Origin: Thiobacillus denitrificans
GTDB lineage: Bacteria; Pseudomonadota; Gammaproteobacteria; Burkholderiales; Thiobacillaceae
Assembly (NCBI GenBank): GCA_020723405.1
Contig: DYIY01000002.1
Span: forward strand, 340,595 to 404,594
Reading direction: 5' to 3'
DNA length: 64,000 bases
Shown here: one piece after another, positions 17,601 through 26,104 of the stretch
Position numbering within the stretch: position 1 is the first letter of the stretch
How the letters are laid out: each line of letters begins with the position of its first letter
The notes under the pieces: model-generated
Told to the model about the DNA's origin: nothing
The model's database searches: none
The model's input: only the letters and a program-made list of their open reading frames with translations
Made by a program: the position numbers and the translations under genes

Positions 17601-19019
17601 GTGATCAAGAAGATACTCATTGCCAACCGGGGCGAGATTGCGGTGCGCATCGTGCGGGCCTGCAAGGAGATGGGGATCCAGTCGGTGGCCATCTACACCG
17701 ATGCCGACCGCCATGCCCTCCACGTCAAGAAAGCCGACGTGGCCTACAACATCGGCTCGGACCCGGTGCTGGGCTACCTGAACGCCCACAACATCGTGAA
17801 TCTGGCCGTGGCTTCGGGCTGCGACGCCCTCCACCCCGGCTATGGTTTCCTGTCGGAAAACCCGGTCCTGGCGGAAGTCTGCGCCCGGCGCGGCATCAAA
17901 TTCATCGGCCCGTCCCCGGAAGTCATCACCCAGATGGGCGACAAGATCCAGGCCCGACTGGCCATGATCAAGGCCGGCATCCCGGTGGTGCCCGGTTCGG
18001 ACCACAACCTGGAGAACGCCGAGGAAGCGTTGAAGCTGGCCCGGGAGATCGGCTACCCGGTCATGCTCAAGGCCACCAACGGTGGGGGCGGCCGGGGCAT
18101 CCGCCGTTGTGATTCCGACGACGAACTGGTGAAGAACTACGAGCGGGTGGTGTCGGAAGCCACCAAGGCCTTTGGCAAACCCGAGGTGTTCATCGAGAAA
18201 TGCGTGGTGAACCCCAAGCACATCGAGGTCCAGGTCATCGGCGACAGCCACGGCAGTTGCGTCCACCTCTACGAGCGGGACTGCTCCATCCAGCGGCGCA
18301 ACCAGAAACTCATCGAGATCGCCCCTTCGCCCCAGCTCACGGAGGCCCAGCGGGAATACATCGGCAAGCTGGCAGTGCGGGCGGCCAAGGCCGTGGGTTA
18401 CGAAAACGCCGGCACCGTAGAGTTCCTGCTGGACCACGACAACCAGTTCTACTTCATGGAGATGAACACCCGTCTCCAGGTGGAACATACGGTGACCGAG
18501 AACATCACCGGCATTGACATCGTCCAGGAACAGATCCGCATCGCCGACGGACTGCCCCTGCAATACAAGCAGGAGGACATCCATCACCGGGGCTTTGCCA
18601 TGGAATTCCGCATCAATGCGGAAGATCCCCAGAACGGATTCCTGCCCAGCTTCGGCCGCATCACCCGCTACTACGCGCCGGGCGGCCCCGGGGTGCGCAC
18701 CGACGCGGCCATGTATTCCGGCTACACCATCCCGCCCTACTACGACTCCATGTGCGCCAAGCTGACCGTCTGGGCCCTGAACTGGGAAGCGGTGATCGAA
18801 CGGGGCCGCCGGGCCCTGGACGACATGAAGGTATATGGCGTGAAGACCACCATCCCCTACTACCAGGAAATCCTGCAGAACCCGGACTTCCGCACCGGCC
18901 GATTCAACACCGGCTTCGTGGAAGCCCACCCCGATCTGCTCAATTACGCGGTCAGCCGGCCACCGGAACACATCGCCGTCGCCCTTTCCGCCGCCATCGC
19001 CGCCCACCTGGGCATCTGA
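17601..19019 (+). CDS. pycA: Pyruvate carboxylase subunit A (biotin carboxylase subunit)
   Basis: The 472-residue ATP-grasp biotin carboxylase carries the KKILIANRGEIAVRIVRA start, the glycine loop GGGGRGIR (ATP lid), EVQVIGD and the catalytic MEMNTRLQVEHTVTE block. It would carboxylate the biotin on the partner encoded 15 bases downstream. AccC of acetyl-CoA carboxylase has the same fold, but the tight pairing with a carboxyltransferase/biotin subunit marks it as PycA. This two-subunit pyruvate carboxylase is known from Pseudomonas and other proteobacteria and replenishes oxaloacetate. I chose the GTG at 17601, because extension to 17496 adds 35 unrelated residues. It is divergent from yceD. 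Confidence 0.9.
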   Translation: MIKKILIANRGEIAVRIVRACKEMGIQSVAIYTDADRHALHVKKADVAYNIGSDPVLGYLNAHNIVNLAVASGCDALHPGYGFLSENPVLAEVCARRGIKFIGPSPEVITQMGDKIQARLAMIKAGIPVVPGSDHNLENAEEALKLAREIGYPVMLKATNGGGGRGIRRCDSDDELVKNYERVVSEATKAFGKPEVFIEKCVVNPKHIEVQVIGDSHGSCVHLYERDCSIQRRNQKLIEIAPSPQLTEAQREYIGKLAVRAAKAVGYENAGTVEFLLDHDNQFYFMEMNTRLQVEHTVTENITGIDIVQEQIRIADGLPLQYKQEDIHHRGFAMEFRINAEDPQNGFLPSFGRITRYYAPGGPGVRTDAAMYSGYTIPPYYDSMCAKLTVWALNWEAVIERGRRALDDMKVYGVKTTIPYYQEILQNPDFRTGRFNTGFVEAHPDLLNYAVSRPPEHIAVALSAAIAAHLGI

Positions 19020-19034
19020 ACGAAAGACACCACG

Positions 19035-20888
19035 ATGACTCAAGTCAAGATCACCGAACTGGTCCTTCGCGACGGCCATCAGTCCCTGATCGCCACCCGC
19101 ATGCGCACCGAGGACATGCTGCCCATCTGCGGCAAGCTGGACAAGGCGGGCTTCTGGTCTCTGGAAGCCTGGGGCGGTGCCACCTTCGACGCCTGCGTGC
19201 GCTTCCTCAAGGAAGACCCCTGGGAGCGCCTGGCCAAGCTGCGCCGCGCCCTGCCCAACTCCCGCATCCAGATGCTGCTGCGGGGCCAGAACCTGCTGGG
19301 TTACCGCCATTACCCCGATGACGTGGTGCGGGCCTTCGTGCAGAAATCCGCCGACAACGGCATCGACGTGTTCCGCGTGTTCGACGCCATGAACGACGTC
19401 CGCAACATGCGGGTGTCCATCGAGGCCGTGAAGGCCGCCGGAAAGCACGCCGAGGGCACCATCAGCTACACCACCAGCCCGGTCCACGACATTCCCTATT
19501 ACGTGGCCATGGCCCGGCAACTGGAGGCCATGGGCAGCGACACCCTGGCCATCAAGGACATGGCCGGCCTGCTCACCCCCTACACCACCGCCGAACTGGT
19601 GAAGGCTCTGAAGGCTGCCGTGTCCATCCCCATCCATCTGCACAGCCACGCCACCTCGGGTCTGGCCAGCATGGTGCACATGAAGGGTGTGGAAGCCGGT
19701 GCGGTGATGGTGGACACCTGCATCTCCGCCTTTGCCGAAGGGGCCAGCCACCCCACCACGGAAAGCCTGGTGGCGGCCTTCGCCGGCACCCAGTACGACA
19801 CCGGCATGGACCTGGGCGCCCTCCAGGAAATCGCCGCCTACTTCCGTGAAGTGCGCAAGAAATATTGGCAGTTCGAGATGAGCGGCCCCCAGGTGGACAC
19901 CCGCATCCTGGTCTCCCAGGTGCCCGGCGGCATGATTTCCAACCTGACCAACCAGCTCAAGGAACAAGGTGCGCTGAACCGCATGGACGACGTGCTGGCG
20001 GAGATCCCCCGGGTGCGCGAAGACCTGGGCTTCCCGCCCCTGGTCACCCCCACGTCCCAGATCGTCGGCACCCAGGCGGTGCTCAACGTACTCACCGGCG
20101 GCCGCTACAAATCGGTCACCAACGAAGTGAAGAACTACCTGCTGGGCCGCTACGGCGCGGCCCCGGGCAAGGTCAACGAAGAAGTGAAGAAGTTGGCCGT
20201 GGGCGAGCAGGAAGTCATCACCTGCCGGCCCGCCGACCTGTTCAGCGACGAACTGGACAAACTGCGCGTCGAAGCCGAGGCCCTGGCCAAGACCGACGAG
20301 GACGTGCTGACCTACGCCATGTTCCCGGACATCGGCCGCACCTTCCTCCAGGAACGGGCCGCCGGCACCTTGACCCCGGAGCCCCTGCTGCCGCCCGAGT
20401 CCCGGGAAGCCCTGTCCTGCCCGGCCGTCTACGCGCCCAGCGAGTTCAACGTCACCCTCCACGGGGAGACCTACCACATCCGCATCAAGGGCACCGGCCA
20501 CGGCAGCGAAGGCCAGCGCCCCTTCTACGTGCACGTGGACGGCGTGGCCGAAGAGGTGCTGCTGGAAGCCCTGGACGAAGTGGAAGTCACCCCTGGCGCC
20601 ATCGCCCCCCGCAAGGCCGGCGGCAAGAAGGACGGCGGTGTGGGCAAGGCCCGTCCCCGTCCCACCCACCCGGGCTGCGTCACCACCGCCATGCCCGGCA
20701 CCATCGTGGATGTGAAGGTGAAGGCCGGCGACAAGGTGAAGGCCGGCGACGGTGTATTGGTCATCGAAGCCATGAAGATGGAAAACGAGGTCCAGGCCCC
20801 GGTCTCCGGCGTGGTCACCAACGTCTTCGTCGCCAAGGGCGACGCCGTGACGCCCGACCAGGTGCTGGTGGAAATTCAGCCTGAATGA
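19035..20888 (+). CDS. pycB: Pyruvate carboxylase subunit B (carboxyltransferase + biotin carrier)
   Basis: The 617-residue protein has an HMGL-type carboxyltransferase TIM barrel (about 1-300, starting ITELVLRDGHQSL, with the metal ligands in HLHSHATSG), a PYC/OadA conserved middle domain (to about 475), an Ala/Lys/Pro-rich linker and a C-terminal biotinyl domain. The biotin lysine is in VIEAMKMENEVQAP (near residue 582). The same layout is found in OadA of the sodium-pumping oxaloacetate decarboxylase. No OadB or OadG membrane subunits are adjacent, and a biotin carboxylase is, so pyruvate carboxylase is the better call. Repeat family A begins 3 bases after the stop. Confidence 0.9.
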   Translation: MTQVKITELVLRDGHQSLIATRMRTEDMLPICGKLDKAGFWSLEAWGGATFDACVRFLKEDPWERLAKLRRALPNSRIQMLLRGQNLLGYRHYPDDVVRAFVQKSADNGIDVFRVFDAMNDVRNMRVSIEAVKAAGKHAEGTISYTTSPVHDIPYYVAMARQLEAMGSDTLAIKDMAGLLTPYTTAELVKALKAAVSIPIHLHSHATSGLASMVHMKGVEAGAVMVDTCISAFAEGASHPTTESLVAAFAGTQYDTGMDLGALQEIAAYFREVRKKYWQFEMSGPQVDTRILVSQVPGGMISNLTNQLKEQGALNRMDDVLAEIPRVREDLGFPPLVTPTSQIVGTQAVLNVLTGGRYKSVTNEVKNYLLGRYGAAPGKVNEEVKKLAVGEQEVITCRPADLFSDELDKLRVEAEALAKTDEDVLTYAMFPDIGRTFLQERAAGTLTPEPLLPPESREALSCPAVYAPSEFNVTLHGETYHIRIKGTGHGSEGQRPFYVHVDGVAEEVLLEALDEVEVTPGAIAPRKAGGKKDGGVGKARPRPTHPGCVTTAMPGTIVDVKVKAGDKVKAGDGVLVIEAMKMENEVQAPVSGVVTNVFVAKGDAVTPDQVLVEIQPE

Positions 20889-20891
20889 GGC

Positions 20892-20985
20892 AGCGGGTAG
20901 TCGGTAGCGGTAGTTTGTAGCTAAATATGGCGCGCCTCCGGCGCGGAAACCCAAGCTACCGACTACCAACTACCGACTACCGACT
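20892..20985. repeat. Dispersed nested inverted repeat, family A, copy 2 (pycB-maf gap)
   Basis: The element reads AGCGGGTAGTCGGTAG on the left and CTACCGACTACCGACTC on the right, with further GTAG/CTAC units inside and the GC core GCGCC-N3-GGCGC at 20933-20945. It begins 3 bases after the pycB stop and ends 3 bases before the maf ATG, so the whole intergenic gap is repeat. Confidence 0.85.
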
Positions 20986-20988
20986 CAC

Positions 20989-21579
20989 ATGCAACTCGTC
21001 CTCGCCTCCACCTCGCCCTATCGCCGGGAATTGCTCAGCCGCCTGGGCGTGCCCTTCCAGGTCGCCGCCCCGGACGTGGACGAAACCCCGTTGCCCGGGG
21101 AATCCCCGGACGAAACCGCCCAACGCCTGTCCATCCTCAAGGCCCGGGCCGTGGCGGAGCGCTTTCCCGACGCCCTGATCATCGGTTCGGACCAGGTGGC
21201 CCTGCTGGAAGGGGTACAACTGGGCAAGCCCGGCAGCCATGACAAGGCCGTGGCGCAACTGTGCGCCATGCGTGGCAAGACCCTGGAATTCCACACCGCC
21301 CTCACCCTGCTCAACGCCCGGACCGGCGCGGTGCAGACGGCCAACGTCCCGGTGCGCCTGGTGATGCGGGACTACAGCGACGCCCAGATCGAGGCCTACC
21401 TGAAGAAGGACCAGCCCTACAACTGCTGTGGCAGCGCCCGCAGCGAATCCCTGGGCATCGCCCTCATCGCCCGCTACGAGACCGAGGATCCCAACGCCCT
21501 GGTGGGCCTGCCCCTGATCAAGCTCACCGAGATGCTGGCCCGGGAAGGGCTGGACGTGCTGACTTACGGTGGGGAGTAA
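20989..21579 (+). CDS. Maf-family nucleotide pyrophosphatase, YceF type
   Basis: The 196-residue protein belongs to the Maf/HAM1-like superfamily and hydrolyses non-canonical nucleoside triphosphates. The YceF subgroup prefers m7GTP. Motifs are LVLASTSPYRRELLSRLG (substrate loop), SDQVALLEG with the catalytic Asp (near residue 69), YCC-like NCCGSARSESLG, and DPNALVGLPLIKL at the end. The CGSxxSE block points to YceF rather than YhdE. No Shine-Dalgarno sequence is visible. The bases before the ATG are the CTACCGACTC arm of repeat family A, yet the N-terminus is exactly where the family starts. Confidence 0.92.
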   Translation: MQLVLASTSPYRRELLSRLGVPFQVAAPDVDETPLPGESPDETAQRLSILKARAVAERFPDALIIGSDQVALLEGVQLGKPGSHDKAVAQLCAMRGKTLEFHTALTLLNARTGAVQTANVPVRLVMRDYSDAQIEAYLKKDQPYNCCGSARSESLGIALIARYETEDPNALVGLPLIKLTEMLAREGLDVLTYGGE

Positions 21580-21582
21580 GGG

Positions 21583-22317
21583 GTGAGGGGGGAGGGGGAC
21601 ACCCCGCCGGGCACGCTGTACCTGATCCCCACGCCCCTGGGGGATACGTCCCTGGATCAGGTGCTGCCCGAGGAAACCCGGCGCATCGCTGCCAGCCTGA
21701 GCCACTTCGTCGTCGAACAGGCCAAGACGGCCCGGGCCTTTCTCAAGCAGGTGGGCACCGCCCTGCCCCTCCAGCAACTGTCCCTGCTGGAACTCAACGA
21801 ACACACCCCGAAGAACCAGTTCGATACCCTGCTGGCGCCGCTCCTGGCCGGCCAGGACGTGGGCCTGCTCTCGGAGGCCGGCTGTCCGGCGGTGGCCGAT
21901 CCGGGGGCCGACCTGGTGCGACTGGCCCACACCAGGGGCATCCCCGTGCAACCTTTGGTGGGGCCCTCCTCCATCCTGCTGGCCCTGATGGGCTCGGGCC
22001 TGGTGGGCCAGCGCTTTGCCTTCCACGGCTACCTGCCGGCCCGCCCGGAGGAGCGGCTCAAGGCCCTGCGCGAGCTGGAACGCCGGTCCGAAAAGGAAGA
22101 CGCCGCCCAGGCCTTCATCGAGACCCCCTACCGCAACGAGGCCATGCTGGAGAGTGTGCTGGCGGCCTGCCGGGACGACACCCTGCTCACCATCGCCTGC
22201 GACCTCACCCTGCCCCAGCAGTTGCTGGCCACCCGTGCGGTGGCCGCTTGGCGCTCGCTGGCGATGGACATCCGCAAGCGCCCGGCCGTCTTCCTGCTCT
22301 ACCGCCGAAAAGCCTAG
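21583..22317 (+). CDS. SAM-dependent methylase of the RsmI/tetrapyrrole-methylase family
   Basis: The 244-residue protein resembles RsmI (16S rRNA 2'-O-methyltransferase) but is shorter and divergent. It has the N-terminal TLYLIPTPLGD block, the SAM-loop LLSEAGCPAVADPGADLV (near residues 93-110) and GPSSILLALMGSGL. It lacks the C-terminal extension of true RsmI and has TPLGD for TPIGN, which suggests a paralogue of unknown substrate. The GTG start at 21583 lies 3 bases after maf, with GGGGAG 6 bases upstream. The stop overlaps the stop region of the convergent ligE by 4 bases. The substrate may be RNA or another molecule; sequence does not decide. Confidence 0.8.
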   Translation: MRGEGDTPPGTLYLIPTPLGDTSLDQVLPEETRRIAASLSHFVVEQAKTARAFLKQVGTALPLQQLSLLELNEHTPKNQFDTLLAPLLAGQDVGLLSEAGCPAVADPGADLVRLAHTRGIPVQPLVGPSSILLALMGSGLVGQRFAFHGYLPARPEERLKALRELERRSEKEDAAQAFIETPYRNEAMLESVLAACRDDTLLTIACDLTLPQQLLATRAVAAWRSLAMDIRKRPAVFLLYRRKA

Positions 22318-23168
22318 AAGGGATCCCGGACCCGCAGAAAGCTGGCGAAGCGGGGCAGGCCGTTCTTGTTCAGTTCCCGATAGCGATAGGTGACCAGACT
22401 GCCGACGGGGGGCGGATCGTGGCGCTGGGCATCGCTGAAACCCGTGCCGATGCGCAAGCGCCGGCCATCGGGCAACTCGACGATCAGGGCGCCCAGCAGT
22501 CCCTGCAATCTTCCTGTCCCGGGCACATGGCCCACCACCCGGCCTTCCGCATCCAGCCAGGGCTTGAGCTTCAGAAGATCATCGCTGCGGCCTACGACGT
22601 AGGAGGCGTCGGCGCGATGCAGCATGAGCCCCTCGCCGCCATCCCGGACCACCGCTTCCATTCTTTGCTTCAACTGGCGGGCATCCGCGACCCGGAACTG
22701 CTCCACCACGCCCAACCAGGGCACCCCCGTGGCCGCCACCAACTCCCGGAGGACAGCCAGGCGGGTGCTGAAATCTCCCGCACCGCCGGGTAATTCGAAC
22801 AGCATGTACTTCACCTGGCGCCATTCCTCGTCCAGGGGTTCGGTCTTGCGCACGATGCCGGAAACGCGGTCGAAGCGGCCCCGGTCCATCCACAGTTCGC
22901 CATCCAGGGGCCGGGCGGGAAAGCCCGCCGTGAACCAGGCCGGCGGGTGGACCGGCAGACCGCTGCGGAAGTAGAGGGCATGGCCGTCCCAGTAGGCCCG
23001 CACCCCGTCCAGCTTTTCGCTGACCCAGTAACGGCCCGGGTCGATCCCGTCGCGATAGACGTTGGCCAGCAGCAGTTCCGGGGCCCCGGGCCCTGCCGCC
23101 CAGAGTCCGCGAGCAGGCAGGAACAGGGCCAGCCACAGCAGGAACCGGCGGCGGTGCAGGCTGGCCAA
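22314..23168 (-). CDS. ligE: Exported ATP-dependent DNA ligase (Lig E type)
   Basis: The 284-residue minimal ligase has a nucleotidyltransferase domain with the adenylated lysine in SEKLDGVRAYWDG (Lys52) and an OB domain with KLKPW (motif V). Motif IV reads GGEGLMLH. There is no N-terminal DNA-binding domain. The first 26 residues (Arg-rich, then LLWLALFLP, then WAA) form a signal peptide, so the enzyme should act in the periplasm, as described for Lig E of naturally competent proteobacteria. It probably seals nicks in incoming or extracellular DNA. It is convergent with the methylase gene and lies 39 bases after cysM, with which it may be co-transcribed. Confidence 0.88.
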   Translation of the reverse strand: MASLHRRRFLLWLALFLPARGLWAAGPGAPELLLANVYRDGIDPGRYWVSEKLDGVRAYWDGHALYFRSGLPVHPPAWFTAGFPARPLDGELWMDRGRFDRVSGIVRKTEPLDEEWRQVKYMLFELPGGAGDFSTRLAVLRELVAATGVPWLGVVEQFRVADARQLKQRMEAVVRDGGEGLMLHRADASYVVGRSDDLLKLKPWLDAEGRVVGHVPGTGRLQGLLGALIVELPDGRRLRIGTGFSDAQRHDPPPVGSLVTYRYRELNKNGLPRFASFLRVRDPF

Positions 23169-23207
23169 TCGCCCCCCTCAGTGACCGGGTCCCTGATCTA
23201 TGACGGA

Positions 23208-24095
23208 TCAGGCGGGGAACACGCCAGTGGACAGATAGCGGTCGCCCCGGTCGCAGACGATGGACACGATGACCGCGTTCTCCACTTCCTTGGACAGTTC
23301 CAGAGCCGCATACAGGGCCCCGCCCGAGGAGATGCCGGCGAATATCCCCTCCTCCGCCGCCAGGCGCCGGGCGGTGTCCTCTGCGGCATCCTGGCCCACG
23401 TAGATCATCCGGTCCACCCTGTCGTAGTCGCAGATGCTGGGCACGTATTCCACCGGCCATTTGCGGATGCCGGGGATCTGGGCGCCGTCTTCCGGCTGGA
23501 CGCCGACGATCTGGATGGCCGGGTTCACTTCCTTGAGATAGCGGGAGCAGCCCATGATGGTGCCGGTGGTGCCCATGCTGGAAACGAAGTGGGTGATCTT
23601 GCCCTCTGTGTCGCGCCAGATCTCCGGGCCTGTGGACTCGTAGTGGGCCAGCGGATTATCCGGGTTGGAAAACTGGTCCAGGATCTTGCCCCTGCCCTCC
23701 CGCTGCATCTGTTCCGCCAGGTCCCGGGCCCCTTCCATGCCCGACTCCTTGCTCACCAGCACCAGGTCGGCGCCGTAGGCCCGCATGGTCTGGCGCCGTT
23801 CGATGGACAGGTGCTCGGGCATGATGAGCACCATCCGGTAGCCCCGGATGGCGGCGGCCATGGCCAGGGCGATGCCGGTGTTCCCGCTGGTGGCCTCGAT
23901 CAGGGTGTCGCCGGGCTTGATCTCGCCCCGGGCCTCGGCCTTGGCGATCATGGACAAAGCAGGCCGGTCCTTCACTGAACCGGCCGGGTTGTTGCCTTCC
24001 AGCTTCACCAGGACCACGTTGGTGGTCTCCCCGGGGAGTTTCCTGAGGCGGACCAGGGGCGTGTTGCCGACGAAGTCTTCGATGGTCTTATACAT
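23208..24095 (-). CDS. cysM: Cysteine synthase B
   Basis: The 295-residue PLP enzyme makes cysteine (or S-sulfocysteine from thiosulfate) from O-acetylserine. The PLP lysine is in NNPAGSVKDRPALSM (near residue 42), the phosphate loop is EATSGNTGIALA, and the CysM-specific GVQPEDGAQIPGIRKWP replaces the CysK counterpart. Length is typical of CysM. The ATG is directly abutted by the outer arm of repeat family A copy 3, so the mRNA has no normal Shine-Dalgarno sequence. Ugd lies upstream across that repeat, and ligE lies downstream. Confidence 0.93.
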   Translation of the reverse strand: MYKTIEDFVGNTPLVRLRKLPGETTNVVLVKLEGNNPAGSVKDRPALSMIAKAEARGEIKPGDTLIEATSGNTGIALAMAAAIRGYRMVLIMPEHLSIERRQTMRAYGADLVLVSKESGMEGARDLAEQMQREGRGKILDQFSNPDNPLAHYESTGPEIWRDTEGKITHFVSSMGTTGTIMGCSRYLKEVNPAIQIVGVQPEDGAQIPGIRKWPVEYVPSICDYDRVDRMIYVGQDAAEDTARRLAAEEGIFAGISSGGALYAALELSKEVENAVIVSIVCDRGDRYLSTGVFPA

Positions 24096-24190
24096 AGCGG
24101 GTAGTTGGTAGTGGGTAGTCGGTAGCCGTTCAGGCGCGCCTGGGGCGCGCGAACATCCGGCTACAAGCTACCAGCTACCGACTACCCGCT
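24096..24190. repeat. Dispersed nested inverted repeat, family A, copy 3 (ugd-cysM gap)
   Basis: Outer arms AGCGGGTAG (24096-24104) and CTACCCGCT (24182-24190) are perfect complements. Inner units GTAGTCGGTAGC and GCTACCGACTAC pair as well, around the GC core GCGCC-N3-GGCGC (24136-24148 region). The left arm touches the cysM ATG with no spacer. The right arm ends 11 bases from the ugd stop. Confidence 0.88.
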
Positions 24191-24201
24191 ACAAGACCGT
24201 C

Positions 24202-25368
24202 TCAATCCTTCCCGAACAGATCCCGGCTGTAGATCTTGTCGGCCACGTCGCGGATGTCCTCGGTGATACGGTTGGCGATGATCACGTCGGACTGGCGTTT
24301 GAACTCGGCCAGGTCGTTCACCACCCGGGAATGGTAGAACTCGGCCTCGGTCAGCACCGGCTCATAGACGATCACTTCGATGCCCTTGGCTTTGATCCGT
24401 TTCATGATGCCCTGGATGCTGGAGGCCCGGAAATTGTCCGAGCCGCTCTTCATGATCAGCCGGTGCACCCCCACGGTCTTCGGGTTCATGCGGATGATGC
24501 TGTCGGCCACGAAGTCCTTGCGCGTCGTGTTGGCGTCGACGATGGCCCGGATCAGGTTCTGGGGCACATCCTTGTAGTTGGCCAGGAGTTGCTTGGTGTC
24601 CTTGGGCAGGCAGTAGCCGCCGTAGCCGAAAGAGGGGTTGTTGTAATGCTGGCCGATGCGCGGGTCCAGACAGACGCCTTCGATGATGTGCTTGCTGTCC
24701 AGGCCGTGGGTGGCGGCATAGGTGTCCAATTCGTTGAAATAGGCCACCCGCATGGCCAGGTAGGTGTTGGAGAACAGCTTGATGGCTTCGGCTTCGGTGG
24801 AATCGGTGAACAACACCGGAATGCCTTCCTTCTGGGCCCCTTGGGTAAGCAGCCGGGCAAAGGTCTGCGCCCGTTCCGATTGCTCGCCGATGACGATGCG
24901 GGAGGGATGCAGGTTGTCGTACAGCGCTTTGCCCTCGCGCAGAAATTCCGGCGAGAAGATCAGATTGTTGCTGCCGGTTTCCTCCCGCACCTTGGCGGTG
25001 TAACCCACCGGTACGGTGGATTTGATGACCATCACCGCATCCGGGTTCAAGGCCATCACGTCCCGGATCACCGCCTCCACCGAGCGGGTGTTGAAGTAGT
25101 TGGTCTCCGGGTCGTAGTCCGTGGGGGTGGCGATGACGACAAAGTCGGCACCGGCATAGGCATCGGTCTTGTCCAGGGTGGCACGGAAATTGAGGGGTTT
25201 GTTGGCCAGGAAGTCCTCGATCTCCGCATCGGAGATGGGCGACTCCCTCCGGTTCATCTTGTCCACCTTCTCGGGGACGATATCCAGGGCCACCACTTCG
25301 TTGTGCTGGGCGAGGAGCACGGCCAGGGAGAGTCCCACGTAGCCGGTGCCGGCAATGGCGATTTTCAT
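24202..25368 (-). CDS. ugd: UDP-glucose 6-dehydrogenase
   Basis: The 388-residue enzyme oxidises UDP-glucose to UDP-glucuronate for polysaccharide or LPS modification. It has the NAD-binding [18 protein letters not shown] at the N-terminus, a STVPVGYT block and the catalytic cysteine in [14 protein letters not shown] (near residue 258). The length matches the short class (E. coli Ugd is also 388 residues). It lies 16 bases after pyrF in the lapA-lapB-pyrF direction. Use in exopolysaccharide synthesis is suggested by the PEP-CTERM gene elsewhere in the window, but that link is only inference. Confidence 0.95.
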   Translation of the reverse strand: MKIAIAGTGYVGLSLAVLLAQHNEVVALDIVPEKVDKMNRRESPISDAEIEDFLANKPLNFRATLDKTDAYAGADFVVIATPTDYDPETNYFNTRSVEAVIRDVMALNPDAVMVIKSTVPVGYTAKVREETGSNNLIFSPEFLREGKALYDNLHPSRIVIGEQSERAQTFARLLTQGAQKEGIPVLFTDSTEAEAIKLFSNTYLAMRVAYFNELDTYAATHGLDSKHIIEGVCLDPRIGQHYNNPSFGYGGYCLPKDTKQLLANYKDVPQNLIRAIVDANTTRKDFVADSIIRMNPKTVGVHRLIMKSGSDNFRASSIQGIMKRIKAKGIEVIVYEPVLTEAEFYHSRVVNDLAEFKRQSDVIIANRITEDIRDVADKIYSRDLFGKD

Positions 25369-25384
25369 GCTGTTTCCCGTAGGG

Positions 25385-26104
25385 TTAATTGGACGGAAGA
25401 GTGCTGATTTCAGCGGAAATGCGTTTCAAGGCTTCGACAGGGTCGGCTGCCTGGGTGATGGGCCGGCCGATGACCAGATAATCGGCACCGGCAGCCAAAG
25501 CCTGAAGCGGGGTGAGGATCCGGGTCTGGTCTCCCGTGGCGCTGCCTGCAGGGCGGATGCCCGGAGTGACCAGTTTGAAGTCCGGCCCCATTGCCCGGCG
25601 CAGGGCCGGCGCCTCCAGAGCCGAGCAGACCACCCCGTCCAGTCCGGCCTGGCCCGTGAGGAGGGCAAGACGCAACACCTGCTCCTCGGTGGCACCGGAC
25701 ACCCCCACGGCCGCCAATTCCTCCGGCCCCATGCTGGTCAGCACGGTGACGGCGATGAGCAGGGGCCGGCGCTCCAGGTCTTCCAGGGCCTGCCGGGCGG
25801 CGGCCAGCATGCGTGGCCCCCCGGAGGCATGCACGTTGACCATCCACACCCCCAGTCGGGCCGCCGCCTTGCAGGCCTGGGCCACGGTGTTGGGAATGTC
25901 GTGGAACTTCAGATCCAGGAATACCAGGTAGCCCCGCCCCACCAGATCCCGGACGAAATCCGGTCCGGCCGCCACAAAAAGTTCCTTGCCCACCTTCAAG
26001 CGGCACAGGGCAGGGTCCAGACGCGCTACCACGGCTCTGGCCGAGTCGGCATCCGGGTAATCCAGGGCGACGATGATGGGGGGGACGGAGGGGGAATCAC
26101 TCAT
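25385..26104 (-). CDS. pyrF: Orotidine 5'-phosphate decarboxylase
   Basis: The 239-residue TIM-barrel enzyme catalyses the last step of UMP synthesis. The active-site Lys/Asp array reads [13 protein letters not shown] (near residues 65-77). The N-terminal [12 protein letters not shown] and the phosphate-binding C-terminal block ([12 protein letters not shown]) are intact. The start overlaps the lapB stop by 8 bases. The lapB-pyrF neighbourhood is also found in enterobacteria. Confidence 0.96.
   Translation of the reverse strand: MSDSPSVPPIIVALDYPDADSARAVVARLDPALCRLKVGKELFVAAGPDFVRDLVGRGYLVFLDLKFHDIPNTVAQACKAAARLGVWMVNVHASGGPRMLAAARQALEDLERRPLLIAVTVLTSMGPEELAAVGVSGATEEQVLRLALLTGQAGLDGVVCSALEAPALRRAMGPDFKLVTPGIRPAGSATGDQTRILTPLQALAAGADYLVIGRPITQAADPVEALKRISAEISTLPSN

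Noticed and set aside
19035..20888. PycB as oxaloacetate decarboxylase alpha subunit
   Set aside because: Domain order is the same, but no OadB or OadG membrane subunit is adjacent and a biotin carboxylase subunit is, so pyruvate carboxylase fits better.
17517..20969. A 1,150-codon open frame on the minus strand across pycA-pycB
   Set aside because: It is an exact antisense shadow of two well-supported genes. In GC-rich DNA with G/C-ending codons, the opposite strand often lacks stops. The predicted protein is Gly/His/Val-rich with no domain.
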